DNA of 64,000 bases, from positions 248,001 to 312,000 of the forward strand of contig NZ_JTEO01000002.1 of assembly GCF_024500045.1 (NCBI RefSeq), read 5' to 3'. The position numbers were made by a program, and so were the translations under genes. Each line of letters starts with the position of its first letter. Positions within the stretch are counted from its first letter, which is position 1. Positions 27,066 to 36,052 of the stretch are shown in pieces. The notes under the pieces were generated by a model, which saw only the letters and a program-made list of their open reading frames with translations, searched no databases and was not told where the DNA came from. This stretch comes from Methanolobus chelungpuianus. Its GTDB lineage: Archaea > Halobacteriota > Methanosarcinia > Methanosarcinales > Methanosarcinaceae.

Positions 27066-29894
27066 ATGGTGGGTCACCCGGCTGCTAACTCTATACACAA
27101 ACTCTTGCATGATGACGAAAGAAGATTGAGAAGCCACATTCTTTTTTACCTGTTCATATCGCTGCTGATATTATCTGTCAATATAGCAGTTGCCAGTCCT
27201 CCTGCATTCCAGGTTGAAAATAAGAACATCAATGAAGGCCAGCTTCTCACTTTTGTGGTATCTGCCACTGACCCTGATGGCGACAGAATAGTTTACGCCA
27301 TTACAGGACTACCCCAGGGAGCATCCTTTACCGACGGGAACGGGGAGAATGCAGGTAAGAAGATATTCTCATGGACTCCGGGATATGATGGTGCAGGTAC
27401 TTATCCTGTAAGTTTTTCTGCCACTGACGGAACATCCACTGTATATTCTAACATCACAATAACAGTTGTAAATGTTAACAGGGAGCCCATTCTTGCGGTC
27501 ATAGGCCCCAAATCTGTCAGTGAGAACAGCCAGCTGACCTTCTCACTTTCGGCAACCGACCCTGACAGCAATACTACTTTTAAGTTCTCCTTATCGAACA
27601 ATCCCAAAAGTGCAACAATTGATTCTGCATCAGGTGTTTTTCAGTGGACACCCACATATGATGAGGCCGGAACTTACCAGGTGGAGTTCATCGTTTCTGA
27701 TGGGAAGGATCAGGACTCCGAATATGTCACTATCACAGTTAATAATGCAAACCGTCCTCCGGTATTCTCACCTATTGCTGATACAAGTATTAACGAGAAC
27801 GAGCCTCTTGAGATTATTCTCACAGCCTCCGACCCTGATAAGGATGTGCTGGTGTTCACCAAGAATGTTCCATTCGGTACAATATCCGGGAATAAGTTCT
27901 CCTGGAAGCCCACGTATGATAATGCCGGTGAACACTCCATCCAGTTTACAGTAAGAGATGGCGATGCAGAGGTAACCCAGACAGCAAAAGTGACTGTAAA
28001 CAATGTCAACAGGGCACCGATACTGTACTCAATTCCGGATGTGTCCTCCAAGGTGAATGAGCAGATCACCATACAGTTGGTTGGATACGATGCGGATGGC
28101 GATGCCCTTACCTATCATAACGTAAGTGCATTGCCTGCAGGGGCTCAGTTCAATGCAGCAACGGGGACGTTCAAGTGGACTCCTGCGACTATAGACTACA
28201 AGAACATAGCATTTAGTGTCGATGACGGTTCGCTCTCATCTAAATCAAGAGGAGTCATACTTGTAGTGGGAGATGCGGTTTCCACTCCCGATATGGCATC
28301 AATTACCAACCCGAAGATAAATGAGAACGAACAATTATCTTTTACAATCTCAGCCTCTGACAAGGATGGTGACCAACTGGCTTATTCCCTTGTCTCTTAT
28401 CCTGTAGGTGCAAGTCTTGAGAGCACAAAAGGTCTATTCACATGGACCCCTTCCTATAATGAAGCAGGCAGGCACATAACCGAATTCAAGGTCTCGGAGA
28501 CAGACACTATCTATCATTTCTCTGATTATAAAATAGCAATCATTGAAGTTGTTAACGTCAACAGAGCGCCTGAAATAACTTCTGTTCCTGCGGGCATTGT
28601 CAATGAGGCTCAGCTTCTGCAAATCCCTCTTGCTGCGACAGATCCCGATGGTGACTCCCTTACGTTCAAGACCAACAAATCATATGGCACCATTAGAGGA
28701 AACATGTTCATGTGGACTCCTGGTTACTCTGACGCTGGAATTCACTATATTGAATTCACTGCCTCAGACGGCTCCCTCAGTGCGAGCACAATTGCAGTAG
28801 TGATGGTGCATAATGCCAACATGCCACCAAAATTCAGCTCTATCGGGGCAAAGGAAGTAACTATTGGCAGCACACTCGAATTCACAGTGAGCGCCTCTGA
28901 CGGGGATGGTGATCCTCTGGTATATTCTGCATCAGGGATGCCTTCAGGAGCAAGTTTTGACGATACTTCCAGAGTATTCAAGTGGACGCCGGCTGTTTCA
29001 CAGAAAGGTACCTATTCTGTAAGCTTCAAGGTAAGCGATGGAACACTCAATGATTATCAAACGATTGCAGTTACGGCAAAAGAACCCTCATCTACCAGTT
29101 CCTCGGGCGGCGGTGGCGGTGGTGGAGGAGGCGGTGGCGGAAGCCCTTCGGGCAGCGGTGAGAAATATGAGAACGTTGAGTTCAAGGATTACTCCATCAG
29201 GTACGTGATGAAGGACACTGAGACAGTGTACAACTTTACAAAAGAGAACAGCATTATAACACAGGTAAGCCTGGCATCAAGACTGAACCAGGGTCAGACC
29301 AAAGTCGTGGTAGAGACACTCAAGGACAGATCCTCTCTGGTCAATAAAGTAGCTCCTGGTCTGGTTTACAGGAACCTGAACATCTGGGCAGGGGATGAGA
29401 AACTCTCGCCTGCCAGCCTGTCAGATGCGCATGTTGTTTTCAGGGTGGAGAAAGGCTGGATTGAGACCAGCAGGGTAGACCCGTTCTCGATAAGACTTCT
29501 CCAGCATGCCAGCGGTTCATGGGAGCAGCTGCCCACCACCAGGACCGGTGAAGACGAGATTTACGTCTATTATATTGCAAAGACATCTGCTTTTTCAATG
29601 TTCGCCATCTCAAGCATGGATGAAAAAGCACTGATTGAAGGTTCCGGTAAAGGAGGGCCGGGTGCACTGCAGCCTGAAGGCGAGGAGAACGGCACAATGT
29701 CTGTGGCTGATCCGGACAAGGCCGGGCCGTCTATGGCTGAACAGGAACGGAGATCTTCCTGGCTTCTGTTGCTTACCATCATAGGACTGATGGCTCTGGG
29801 AGTAATAGGCTACAGGTACAAGGATCCTCTGAGTAAAGCCATCACACAATTTGGCAATCCTGACGGGAAGCGTTACAGACGCTTTAGACGCTAG
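27066..29894 (+). CDS. Surface protein C: seven Ig-like repeats, poly-Gly linker, PGF-pre-PGF domain, C-terminal anchor
   Basis: 942 residues, the largest of the four. A signal segment (residues about 25-43) precedes seven consecutive He_PIG/cadherin-like repeats of 85-95 residues, each with a DPDGD-like turn and a closing FxWxP strand (for instance FSWTP, FQWTP, FSWKP). Most junctions read V-N-N-x-N-R-x-P. A linker of about 13 consecutive Gly follows, then the PGF-pre-PGF domain (bases 29160-29620, ending in SAFSMFAI, so the PGF triplet itself is changed), a stalk, a membrane segment and a tail with NPDGKRYRR. The DxDGD turns suggest Ca-dependent stiffening of the rod (inference). An A+T-rich promoter-like stretch precedes it (27000-27045). 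Confidence 0.88.
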   Translation: MVGHPAANSIHKLLHDDERRLRSHILFYLFISLLILSVNIAVASPPAFQVENKNINEGQLLTFVVSATDPDGDRIVYAITGLPQGASFTDGNGENAGKKIFSWTPGYDGAGTYPVSFSATDGTSTVYSNITITVVNVNREPILAVIGPKSVSENSQLTFSLSATDPDSNTTFKFSLSNNPKSATIDSASGVFQWTPTYDEAGTYQVEFIVSDGKDQDSEYVTITVNNANRPPVFSPIADTSINENEPLEIILTASDPDKDVLVFTKNVPFGTISGNKFSWKPTYDNAGEHSIQFTVRDGDAEVTQTAKVTVNNVNRAPILYSIPDVSSKVNEQITIQLVGYDADGDALTYHNVSALPAGAQFNAATGTFKWTPATIDYKNIAFSVDDGSLSSKSRGVILVVGDAVSTPDMASITNPKINENEQLSFTISASDKDGDQLAYSLVSYPVGASLESTKGLFTWTPSYNEAGRHITEFKVSETDTIYHFSDYKIAIIEVVNVNRAPEITSVPAGIVNEAQLLQIPLAATDPDGDSLTFKTNKSYGTIRGNMFMWTPGYSDAGIHYIEFTASDGSLSASTIAVVMVHNANMPPKFSSIGAKEVTIGSTLEFTVSASDGDGDPLVYSASGMPSGASFDDTSRVFKWTPAVSQKGTYSVSFKVSDGTLNDYQTIAVTAKEPSSTSSSGGGGGGGGGGGGSPSGSGEKYENVEFKDYSIRYVMKDTETVYNFTKENSIITQVSLASRLNQGQTKVVVETLKDRSSLVNKVAPGLVYRNLNIWAGDEKLSPASLSDAHVVFRVEKGWIETSRVDPFSIRLLQHASGSWEQLPTTRTGEDEIYVYYIAKTSAFSMFAISSMDEKALIEGSGKGGPGALQPEGEENGTMSVADPDKAGPSMAEQERRSSWLLLLTIIGLMALGVIGYRYKDPLSKAITQFGNPDGKRYRRFRR

Positions 29895-29923
29895 CTATTC
29901 CTGCTGATCAGGATACATGGTCA

Positions 29924-29960
29924 GGGAGAGATAGCATTCTCTCCTCCTATCTCTCTTTTC
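29924..29960 (+). terminator. Terminator after surface protein C
   Basis: GAGAGATAG and CTATCTCTC form a perfect 9-bp stem with a 12-base loop, followed by TTTTC. It is 30 bases after the stop of C. Confidence 0.55.
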
Positions 29961-30055
29961 AAGCAATGGTACTAGTTTTACTTAGCAGAGTTTCTATGCT
30001 CTTTATTGCTCCTCAGGGGAACTATGTTTGTAACGAGGGGTTGTGGGGTCTAGCT

Positions 30056-31849
30056 ATGCTTTTAAACGGAAAGAGCACCAGACGGTCCGTTTGCCGGAAA
30101 TCAGGAAGGGACCTGTTGTATATTTTATGCATCCTTCTTGTCGTGGTATCTGCGGGTATGGCAAACGCAGACTCTGATGATGAGAATGATACGGTTTCAA
30201 CCGATGACAGTGAAGATGACAAGGATACCGATAGCAGCGAGGATGCCGCTGAAACAGAAGATACAACGAGTGCTGGTGATCCTTCGGCAGCTGAACCTGG
30301 TGACAATGAGGATGAAACAGGTGAAGACGATCCTGTAAGTAAAGAGGGCAATCCCAATGACACCGGATCAGGAGATACCCAGGCCGGAGATGAAGGCGAA
30401 GCAGACCCTGCTGAGTCCGATGATCCGGAAGACAGCACACAAGGCTCCGACGGATCAGCTTCAGATAAGGATACAATAATATCTGCCAATACATCAGCCA
30501 GCAACACCAGTGAATCCCAGGACAGCGATGAGAAAAAGGACGAGGATAGTAACGGGGGTAAGAAAGAGAAGGATAACGGCAAATCCAGCGAAGGGTCAGC
30601 AGCCGCAGCTCCCGCTGAGCCTGCTCTGAATAACAATGAGATAAGTGAGGATAAACAGGATACTAAGAAATCCTCCGATGATACAGACAAGGACAACGAC
30701 AGCAAGGCAGACAGTGATAATAAAAAAGATACTGATGCCAAGGCCGATTCTTCAGGTTCCGTTCCAGATACCAGCTCTAAGGATGATGATGCTTCTAAGG
30801 ATGAAAATGGTAAAGAAAAATCACCCAAGGATGACACTGCTAAAGATAGTTCCTCTAAGGATAATCCTTCTAAGGGTGCTTCAGTAACCAGGGATTCCGG
30901 CTCTGTAAGCAGTTCAACAGGAAGCTCAACTGGTACTGCCAGTACTACTGTTAGCAGCACGGCCAATAACAAATCCAAGTACACTGCGGATACTAAGGAA
31001 AGCTCAGGCGGCAACCTCACAACAGATCATACAAGCAATGTGAGCAGTCAGGTGAATGCTTCAGTTAACATCTCTTCGAACCTTTCCATTATACGCTCTG
31101 AAGATGCGGAATTCCTCAGAGAGTTCCGTGACTCGACGGAGTCCGGGGATAATATTGAATTCAGGGACTACTCTTTTGCTTCTATTGTAAGGGGTCAGGA
31201 GGCACTGTTCAGATTTGGATATGAGGAAAATGTTGTTACTTCTGTCAGTTTCATGCCGGCGGTCAGCGGGGGACATGTCCGGACCGTTGTGGAGATCCTG
31301 AAGGGCACCTCGACACTTATCAGGGAGCACGCGCCTGGAATGGTGTACAGGAACTTCAATATATGGGTAGGAGACGCTGAGTTCTCTCCGCAGAAGATCA
31401 CAGATGCAAGGGTCAGCTTTAAGGTGGAGAAGGAGTGGCTCACATCAAACGATATCGACTCCGGGACCATGGTCCTTTATACATATATCAATGGCTGGAA
31501 CTCCCTGTCTACGGAAATAACAGGAGAGGATGAGGAGTATGTGTACTATACGGCACAGACTCCGGGATTCTCATTATTTGCCATCGCAAGTACAGAAGAC
31601 TCATATATGCTCACTGGCGACCAGGCTGGTAAACTACCGGCTGCGCGAGAGGACAGTGGCATTGGGAGCAGTGCAGCAGCCTCCGGGAAGAGTGAGGTCC
31701 CACATTACAATACTTACAGGAGCGCTGCAATCCTGCTGGTCAGCCTGCTTGTTGCAGGGGCTGTGGGTATGGCAGGTCTGAAGTATATGGCTCGCCCTGC
31801 TGGAAATGGTAGTATGGATGATGGTGACAATAGTGATGTTAAAAACTGA
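30056..31849 (+). CDS. Surface protein D: long acidic Ser/Asp/Lys-rich region, PGF-pre-PGF domain, C-terminal membrane segment
   Basis: About 597 residues from ATG 30056, which gives a clean signal peptide (basic start, LLYILCILLVVV, cleavage near ANA-DS). An in-frame ATG at 29966 would add 30 residues of unlikely sequence. Residues about 38-340 are low-complexity, almost only Asp, Ser, Lys, Glu, Thr, Gly and Ala, with repeated KDDxxKD/SSKD motifs, so the region should be disordered and strongly negative. A PGF-pre-PGF domain follows (bases 31140-31600, TPGFSLFAI), then a stalk and one membrane segment. The tail is short and acidic (DDGDNSDVKN), unlike the basic tail of A, B and C. It could act as a charged spacer or Ca/Mg-binding coat; unproven. 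Confidence 0.85.
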   Translation: MLLNGKSTRRSVCRKSGRDLLYILCILLVVVSAGMANADSDDENDTVSTDDSEDDKDTDSSEDAAETEDTTSAGDPSAAEPGDNEDETGEDDPVSKEGNPNDTGSGDTQAGDEGEADPAESDDPEDSTQGSDGSASDKDTIISANTSASNTSESQDSDEKKDEDSNGGKKEKDNGKSSEGSAAAAPAEPALNNNEISEDKQDTKKSSDDTDKDNDSKADSDNKKDTDAKADSSGSVPDTSSKDDDASKDENGKEKSPKDDTAKDSSSKDNPSKGASVTRDSGSVSSSTGSSTGTASTTVSSTANNKSKYTADTKESSGGNLTTDHTSNVSSQVNASVNISSNLSIIRSEDAEFLREFRDSTESGDNIEFRDYSFASIVRGQEALFRFGYEENVVTSVSFMPAVSGGHVRTVVEILKGTSTLIREHAPGMVYRNFNIWVGDAEFSPQKITDARVSFKVEKEWLTSNDIDSGTMVLYTYINGWNSLSTEITGEDEEYVYYTAQTPGFSLFAIASTEDSYMLTGDQAGKLPAAREDSGIGSSAAASGKSEVPHYNTYRSAAILLVSLLVAGAVGMAGLKYMARPAGNGSMDDGDNSDVKN

Positions 31850-31960
31850 GCATGGGTTTGTAGATATAATCCGGTGCATCCAGTTCATTATCCCGTCTCT
31901 CCCCATATTTTTATGTATTATCGGGTTTTAGTATAAGCAAGGGAAGAGCCAGGGAACAAT

Positions 31961-34060
31961 ATGCTTGACAGAATGTTTGATCCAAATGCCGTAGCCGTTA
32001 TAGGGGCTTCGAGGAACAAAGGCAAGGTGGGAAGGGCAGTACTTGAGAATCTCATGGCTGCCAGTGACGACATAGATATAATTCCCATCAACCCCAAGGA
32101 CGAGGAAATACTGGGGCTTCGCGCCTATCCCTCTATCCTGGATGTCCCCCGGGAGAAGAATGTCGAACTTGCAGTTATAGTGATACCGGCAAAGCTGGTT
32201 CCCGGAGCCATCGAGCAGTGTGCTCTTGCAGGTGTGAAGAACGTTGTCGTTATCTCGGCAGGCTTCAAGGAGGCAGGCATAGAGGGTGCCCACCTGGAAC
32301 GTGAATGCGTCGCTTTGTGCGAAAAGTACGGCATCGATATGGTAGGGCCCAACTGTCTGGGTATTATTGATACGGCATCAGGTCTTAATGCATCCTTTGC
32401 CGCAAACATGGCATTAAGGGGCAACATTGCCATGATGTCACAATCCGGGGCCATATGTACCGTGACCCTGGACTGGGCCGAGAAGACAAGTGTCGGTTTC
32501 TCCAAGTTCGTGAGCCTTGGAAATAAGGCTGACCTTGATGAGAACGATTTCCTCGGTTTCTTTAACAGGGATAAAGATACGTCTGTCATCGCCGCATACC
32601 TTGAAGGGATAAAGAACGGGCCGGATTTCATAAAGGTTGCAAGGCAGGTAACCCGCTCCAAGCCTGTAATAGTTGTGAAATCGGGAAGGACCTCGGTAGG
32701 TTCCAGGGCAGTATCATCCCACACAGGTACCCTTGCGGGTGCTGATGCTGCATATGATGCAGCTTTCAGGCAGAGCGGTGTGCTGCGTGCAGACTCCCTG
32801 GCAGAGATGCTTGACAAATCCAGGGCCTTTTCGGCTTATCCCCTGCCAGCCGGCAGGAACATTGCTATTGTGACCAATGCCGGCGGTCTGGGGATACTGG
32901 CTGCTGATGCATGTTCCAATGCAGGGCTGACCATCACATCCCTTGAGGAATCCACTATCGCAAAGCTCAGGGAAGCGCTGCCACCGGCTGCAGGATTGTA
33001 CAATCCCGTGGATGTGCTCGGGGATGCAAGTGCCGATATGTATGCCTATGCGCTCAGGACCGTGCTTGCAGACAGGAATGTGAACGGAGTGATAGTTCTT
33101 GTGTCCCCGCAAGCAATGACCGCTGTGGGAGAGATCGCGGAGAAGATAGTTGATACCGTAAAGAGCTCCGATAAGCCCGTGCTCTGCAATCTGGCAGGCG
33201 GTACACGGGTCCAGGAAGGTGAGGATATCCTGCACCGAAATGGGATCCCGAATTATCCGTTCCCTGAGAGAGCGGTCACAAGCATGTATGCATTGTGTGA
33301 GTACTATTCCATCAGGAACCGGAGTTACGTGCCACCCGATGAGATGAAGGTGGACAGAATACATGCAGCTGAAGCCATAAGAGAGGCACGCGAGAAAAAG
33401 ACACGGACCCTTGGCCTTGAGTCTATGGGCATATTGTCCTCATACGGAATTCATGTGGTAGATTCCAGGATCGCGAAAACCCTCCCTGAAGCAGTGAGGA
33501 TATCCGAAGAGATAGGTTACCCCGTGGTCATGAAGATCGTATCGCCTGACATCTCTCACAAGACCGATGTGGGAGGCATCCGTCTCAACCTGCAGCACGC
33601 CGATGACGTGGAGCGCGCTTATAACACCATGATGTCTGACGTGCGCCACTATATGCACAATGCACAGATAGCAGGCGTCCAGATACAGAAAATGCTCAGC
33701 GGGGGGAAGGAAGTGATCATCGGGATGAACCGGGACCCTCAGTTCGGACCTTTGCTGATGTTCGGGCTTGGAGGCACCTACGTGGAGTTCCTCAAGGATG
33801 TTTCCTTTGCAGTAGCGCCCATAAGCATCGAAGATGCAAAGCACATGATAACATCCATCAAGACATATCCGCTCATTGCAGGCGTCAGGGGTGAACAGCC
33901 TTCAGACATTGCGTCTATAATCGACACGCTCATGAAAGTATCTCAGCTGAGCATGGATTTTCCTGAGATAATGGAATTCGAGATTAACCCTCTCATGGTA
34001 ATGCCGGAGGGCAAGGGCTGTGTTGCAATGGATGTGCGTTTTACCATAGATACAAAATGA
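31961..34060 (+). CDS. Acetate-CoA ligase (ADP-forming), fused alpha and beta subunits
   Basis: Interconverts acyl-CoA, ADP and phosphate with acid, CoA and ATP. The 699 residues include the CoA-binding Rossmann domain (AVIGASRNKGKVG), ligase-CoA domains with the phosphohistidine loop VSSHTGTLAGADAA (His near residue 254), and a C-terminal ATP-grasp beta part (from about 470) with YPVVMKIVSPDISHKTDVGG. Fused forms occur in many euryarchaea. Substrate may be acetate or other acyl groups from amino acid breakdown. The next gene, a BioD-like/DRTGG protein, is 56 bp away on the same strand. Confidence 0.92.
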   Translation: MLDRMFDPNAVAVIGASRNKGKVGRAVLENLMAASDDIDIIPINPKDEEILGLRAYPSILDVPREKNVELAVIVIPAKLVPGAIEQCALAGVKNVVVISAGFKEAGIEGAHLERECVALCEKYGIDMVGPNCLGIIDTASGLNASFAANMALRGNIAMMSQSGAICTVTLDWAEKTSVGFSKFVSLGNKADLDENDFLGFFNRDKDTSVIAAYLEGIKNGPDFIKVARQVTRSKPVIVVKSGRTSVGSRAVSSHTGTLAGADAAYDAAFRQSGVLRADSLAEMLDKSRAFSAYPLPAGRNIAIVTNAGGLGILAADACSNAGLTITSLEESTIAKLREALPPAAGLYNPVDVLGDASADMYAYALRTVLADRNVNGVIVLVSPQAMTAVGEIAEKIVDTVKSSDKPVLCNLAGGTRVQEGEDILHRNGIPNYPFPERAVTSMYALCEYYSIRNRSYVPPDEMKVDRIHAAEAIREAREKKTRTLGLESMGILSSYGIHVVDSRIAKTLPEAVRISEEIGYPVVMKIVSPDISHKTDVGGIRLNLQHADDVERAYNTMMSDVRHYMHNAQIAGVQIQKMLSGGKEVIIGMNRDPQFGPLLMFGLGGTYVEFLKDVSFAVAPISIEDAKHMITSIKTYPLIAGVRGEQPSDIASIIDTLMKVSQLSMDFPEIMEFEINPLMVMPEGKGCVAMDVRFTIDTK

Positions 34061-34116
34061 CAATATGAGCATTCATACACATAACAGGTAACAAAGGACA
34101 GGTCGGGAGCAAAAGC

Positions 34117-35190
34117 ATGGCATCGATATTGGTAAGTTCATCTGAGGAATATTCAGGTAAGAGTTCCATCTGCATGGGACTGGGTAAGATCTTCCAGAAC
34201 AAAGGCTATGTTATCGGATACATGAAGCCGGTCGGAAATCTTCTGATCAATGTGTACGGGTCCCTTGTGGATGAGGATTCGGAAAGCATCAAAAAGCTGC
34301 TCGGACTGCAGGATCCCAGTGAGTCCATCACGCCGGTATATCTTACTGACAGCCTCATCAACGACACCTTGACCGGGATCAGGAAGAATCTTGACAGCAG
34401 GCTGCGTGAGGCATATGCAAGGATATCAGAAGGTAAGGACATTGTGATTATCGAAGGTACCGGAGGTATCGGAGGCGGTGCGATGTATGACCTCTCTGAT
34501 CCTGAGATCGCCTCAAAGCTTGGTACGCGGATGCTGCTCGTAACCCGTTTTGATTCTATATATGCAATTGACCGCATATTGTGCGACCTGCGGATAATAC
34601 GTGACCCGGATATGCTAGCGGGAGTTATCCTCAATGAGGTGCCGCCTGCCATGCTCGACAGGGTGAAGGAACTTGTAGTGCCCTTCCTGGAAAGAAGGGG
34701 TATCAGTATCTTTGGTGTTATACCGCAGGATGAGACCCTCCGCTCCATCCCAATTTCTGACATTGTGGATGGTCTCAATGGTGATATCCTTGTGGGGTCT
34801 GACAAGCTTGCAGAGCTTGTGGATAACTACCTTGTGGGTGCAATGGAGGCAGGCTCCGCTATAAAGTATTTCCGCAGGACACCTGACAGCGCGGTGATAA
34901 CCGGAGGCGACAGGGCGGACATACAGATGGCGGCCATCGAAGCCAGGGTCAAATGTATCATCCTGACAGGAAATATGCAGCCAAGCGGCGCCGTCCTTGC
35001 AAGCGCAGAAGCTGTAGGTATTCCCGTTGTACTTGTGAGGGGGGATACCATGAGCACGATCGAAAGGATGGAGCACCTGATCGGTCACGCTCACGTGAAA
35101 CAGCAGGTCAAGCTTGACAGGATACTCACCCTGCTGGAAAACAATGTCAATGTGGAAGCTATAGCTGAGAGTATGGGCATCAAGATCTGA
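34117..35190 (+). CDS. BioD-like P-loop protein with DRTGG domain (COG0857 type)
   Basis: 357 residues. The N-terminal 210 residues form a dethiobiotin-synthetase-like NTPase fold: a P-loop variant SSSEEYSGKSS at residues 6-16, a switch-like IEGTGGIGGG and an NEV segment. Residues about 215-330 form a DRTGG domain (ITGGDRADIQMAA), as found in the N-terminal half of long phosphotransacetylases and in CBS-DRTGG regulators. The acetyltransferase domain of phosphotransacetylase itself is absent. The gene directly follows the ADP-forming acetate-CoA ligase, which suggests a regulatory role in acyl-CoA metabolism (inference). Confidence 0.82.
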   Translation: MASILVSSSEEYSGKSSICMGLGKIFQNKGYVIGYMKPVGNLLINVYGSLVDEDSESIKKLLGLQDPSESITPVYLTDSLINDTLTGIRKNLDSRLREAYARISEGKDIVIIEGTGGIGGGAMYDLSDPEIASKLGTRMLLVTRFDSIYAIDRILCDLRIIRDPDMLAGVILNEVPPAMLDRVKELVVPFLERRGISIFGVIPQDETLRSIPISDIVDGLNGDILVGSDKLAELVDNYLVGAMEAGSAIKYFRRTPDSAVITGGDRADIQMAAIEARVKCIILTGNMQPSGAVLASAEAVGIPVVLVRGDTMSTIERMEHLIGHAHVKQQVKLDRILTLLENNVNVEAIAESMGIKI

Positions 35191-35196
35191 AATAAG

Positions 35197-35225
35197 AGGT
35201 TTCATTCTTCTTATCTGTGAAACCT
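35197..35225. terminator. Hairpin between convergent genes
   Basis: AGGTTTCA and TGAAACCT form a perfect 8-bp stem with a 13-base loop in the 54-bp gap between two convergent genes. Only weak T-rich flanks are present, so termination on either strand is plausible but unproven. Confidence 0.4.
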
Positions 35226-35244
35226 GAATCAAAAGGCTGATAGG

Positions 35245-35808
35245 CTACTTCATCATCCCAAGGACATCACACAGCTTGTTGACAGTATCAACTGCCGTTT
35301 TCATCCCTTCTTCATCTTCAGATGCGGGTTTTTGAAGTATTCCGCCAAAGTGGCCCCCATCCCCTACAACTATCATGCCGTGGATATGCATCCACTCGTG
35401 GATGGACTGTATGGTCTTTTCCTGCCCTCCGTTCCTGGAACCTCCGACAGCCATGGCAGCACCGACCTTATTACTGAGCTGGAAACCCTGTCTCCTGAGA
35501 AGCACGCTCCTGTCAAAGAGTGCTTTCAGCTGGGATGTCATCGTTCCGAAGTAAACAGGGGAAGATACGATTATCCCATCTGCAGAGACCAACTTATCGT
35601 AAACTGCCTGCATGTCATCGCTTATGGGGCACTGCCCTCTTTCTTTAGCACATGCGTTACAGGCCGTACATGGAGCTATTGAAGACGAGGAGATGAGCAC
35701 AGCATCGGTCTCAAAGCCTCTTTCCTCGGCAATACCCAACACTTTTTTGATGAGCGTGTCATTATTTCCGTCTTTCTTAGGACTTCCTGAAATTGCCAGT
35801 ATCCTCAT
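35245..35808 (-). CDS. Iron-sulfur flavoprotein of the Isf family
   Basis: 187-residue flavodoxin-like NAD(P)H-FMN reductase fold with the FMN phosphate loop SGSPKKDGNNDTL (residues 8-20) and a compact Fe-S motif, Cys47-x2-Cys50-x2-Cys53-x6-Cys60. This C-x2-C-x2-C-x4-7-C spacing is that of Methanosarcina Isf, which moves electrons between ferredoxin and FMN and can reduce O2 or peroxide. SSPVYFGTMTSQLKALFDR is the usual flavin-binding middle loop. Cytoplasmic. It is transcribed alone, divergent from pgk. Confidence 0.9.
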   Translation of the reverse strand: MRILAISGSPKKDGNNDTLIKKVLGIAEERGFETDAVLISSSSIAPCTACNACAKERGQCPISDDMQAVYDKLVSADGIIVSSPVYFGTMTSQLKALFDRSVLLRRQGFQLSNKVGAAMAVGGSRNGGQEKTIQSIHEWMHIHGMIVVGDGGHFGGILQKPASEDEEGMKTAVDTVNKLCDVLGMMK

Positions 35809-35956
35809 ACTATCACCAGGCTGGATTAAATGTCAAGGGATATTAGTTTTTGGATTTACCTATTCACACATCATCTTTAAATGCCGGACCTGCTGTCTTC
35901 TAAATAGAAAAGGATATAACCGGCTTTGTTCATTTACAGCAAAATGTGGTAGTTAA

Positions 35957-35968
35957 CTAATTTATATC
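35957..35968 (+). promoter_or_regulatory. TATA-like box for pgk
   Basis: AATTTATATCAC lies about 85-96 bases upstream of the proposed TTG start of pgk, in the 244-bp gap divergent from the iron-sulfur flavoprotein gene. Identified by sequence alone. Confidence 0.35.
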
Positions 35969-36052
35969 ACATAAAAGCATAATGTATATAGGCTCCGTAC
36001 ATAGGATATATTGCCGGAGAGGACAGAGGCTACTAATTGTGGTGATGGAACT

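Noticed and set aside
30022-31020. 332-codon minus-strand frame
   Set aside because: Mirror of the low-complexity Asp/Ser/Lys region of surface protein D; Leu/Ser-rich shadow.
22692-31849. CRISPR-like or tandem DNA repeat array in the repeat-protein genes
   Set aside because: The repeats are protein domains of about 90 residues with diverged DNA; no short direct repeats with spacers.
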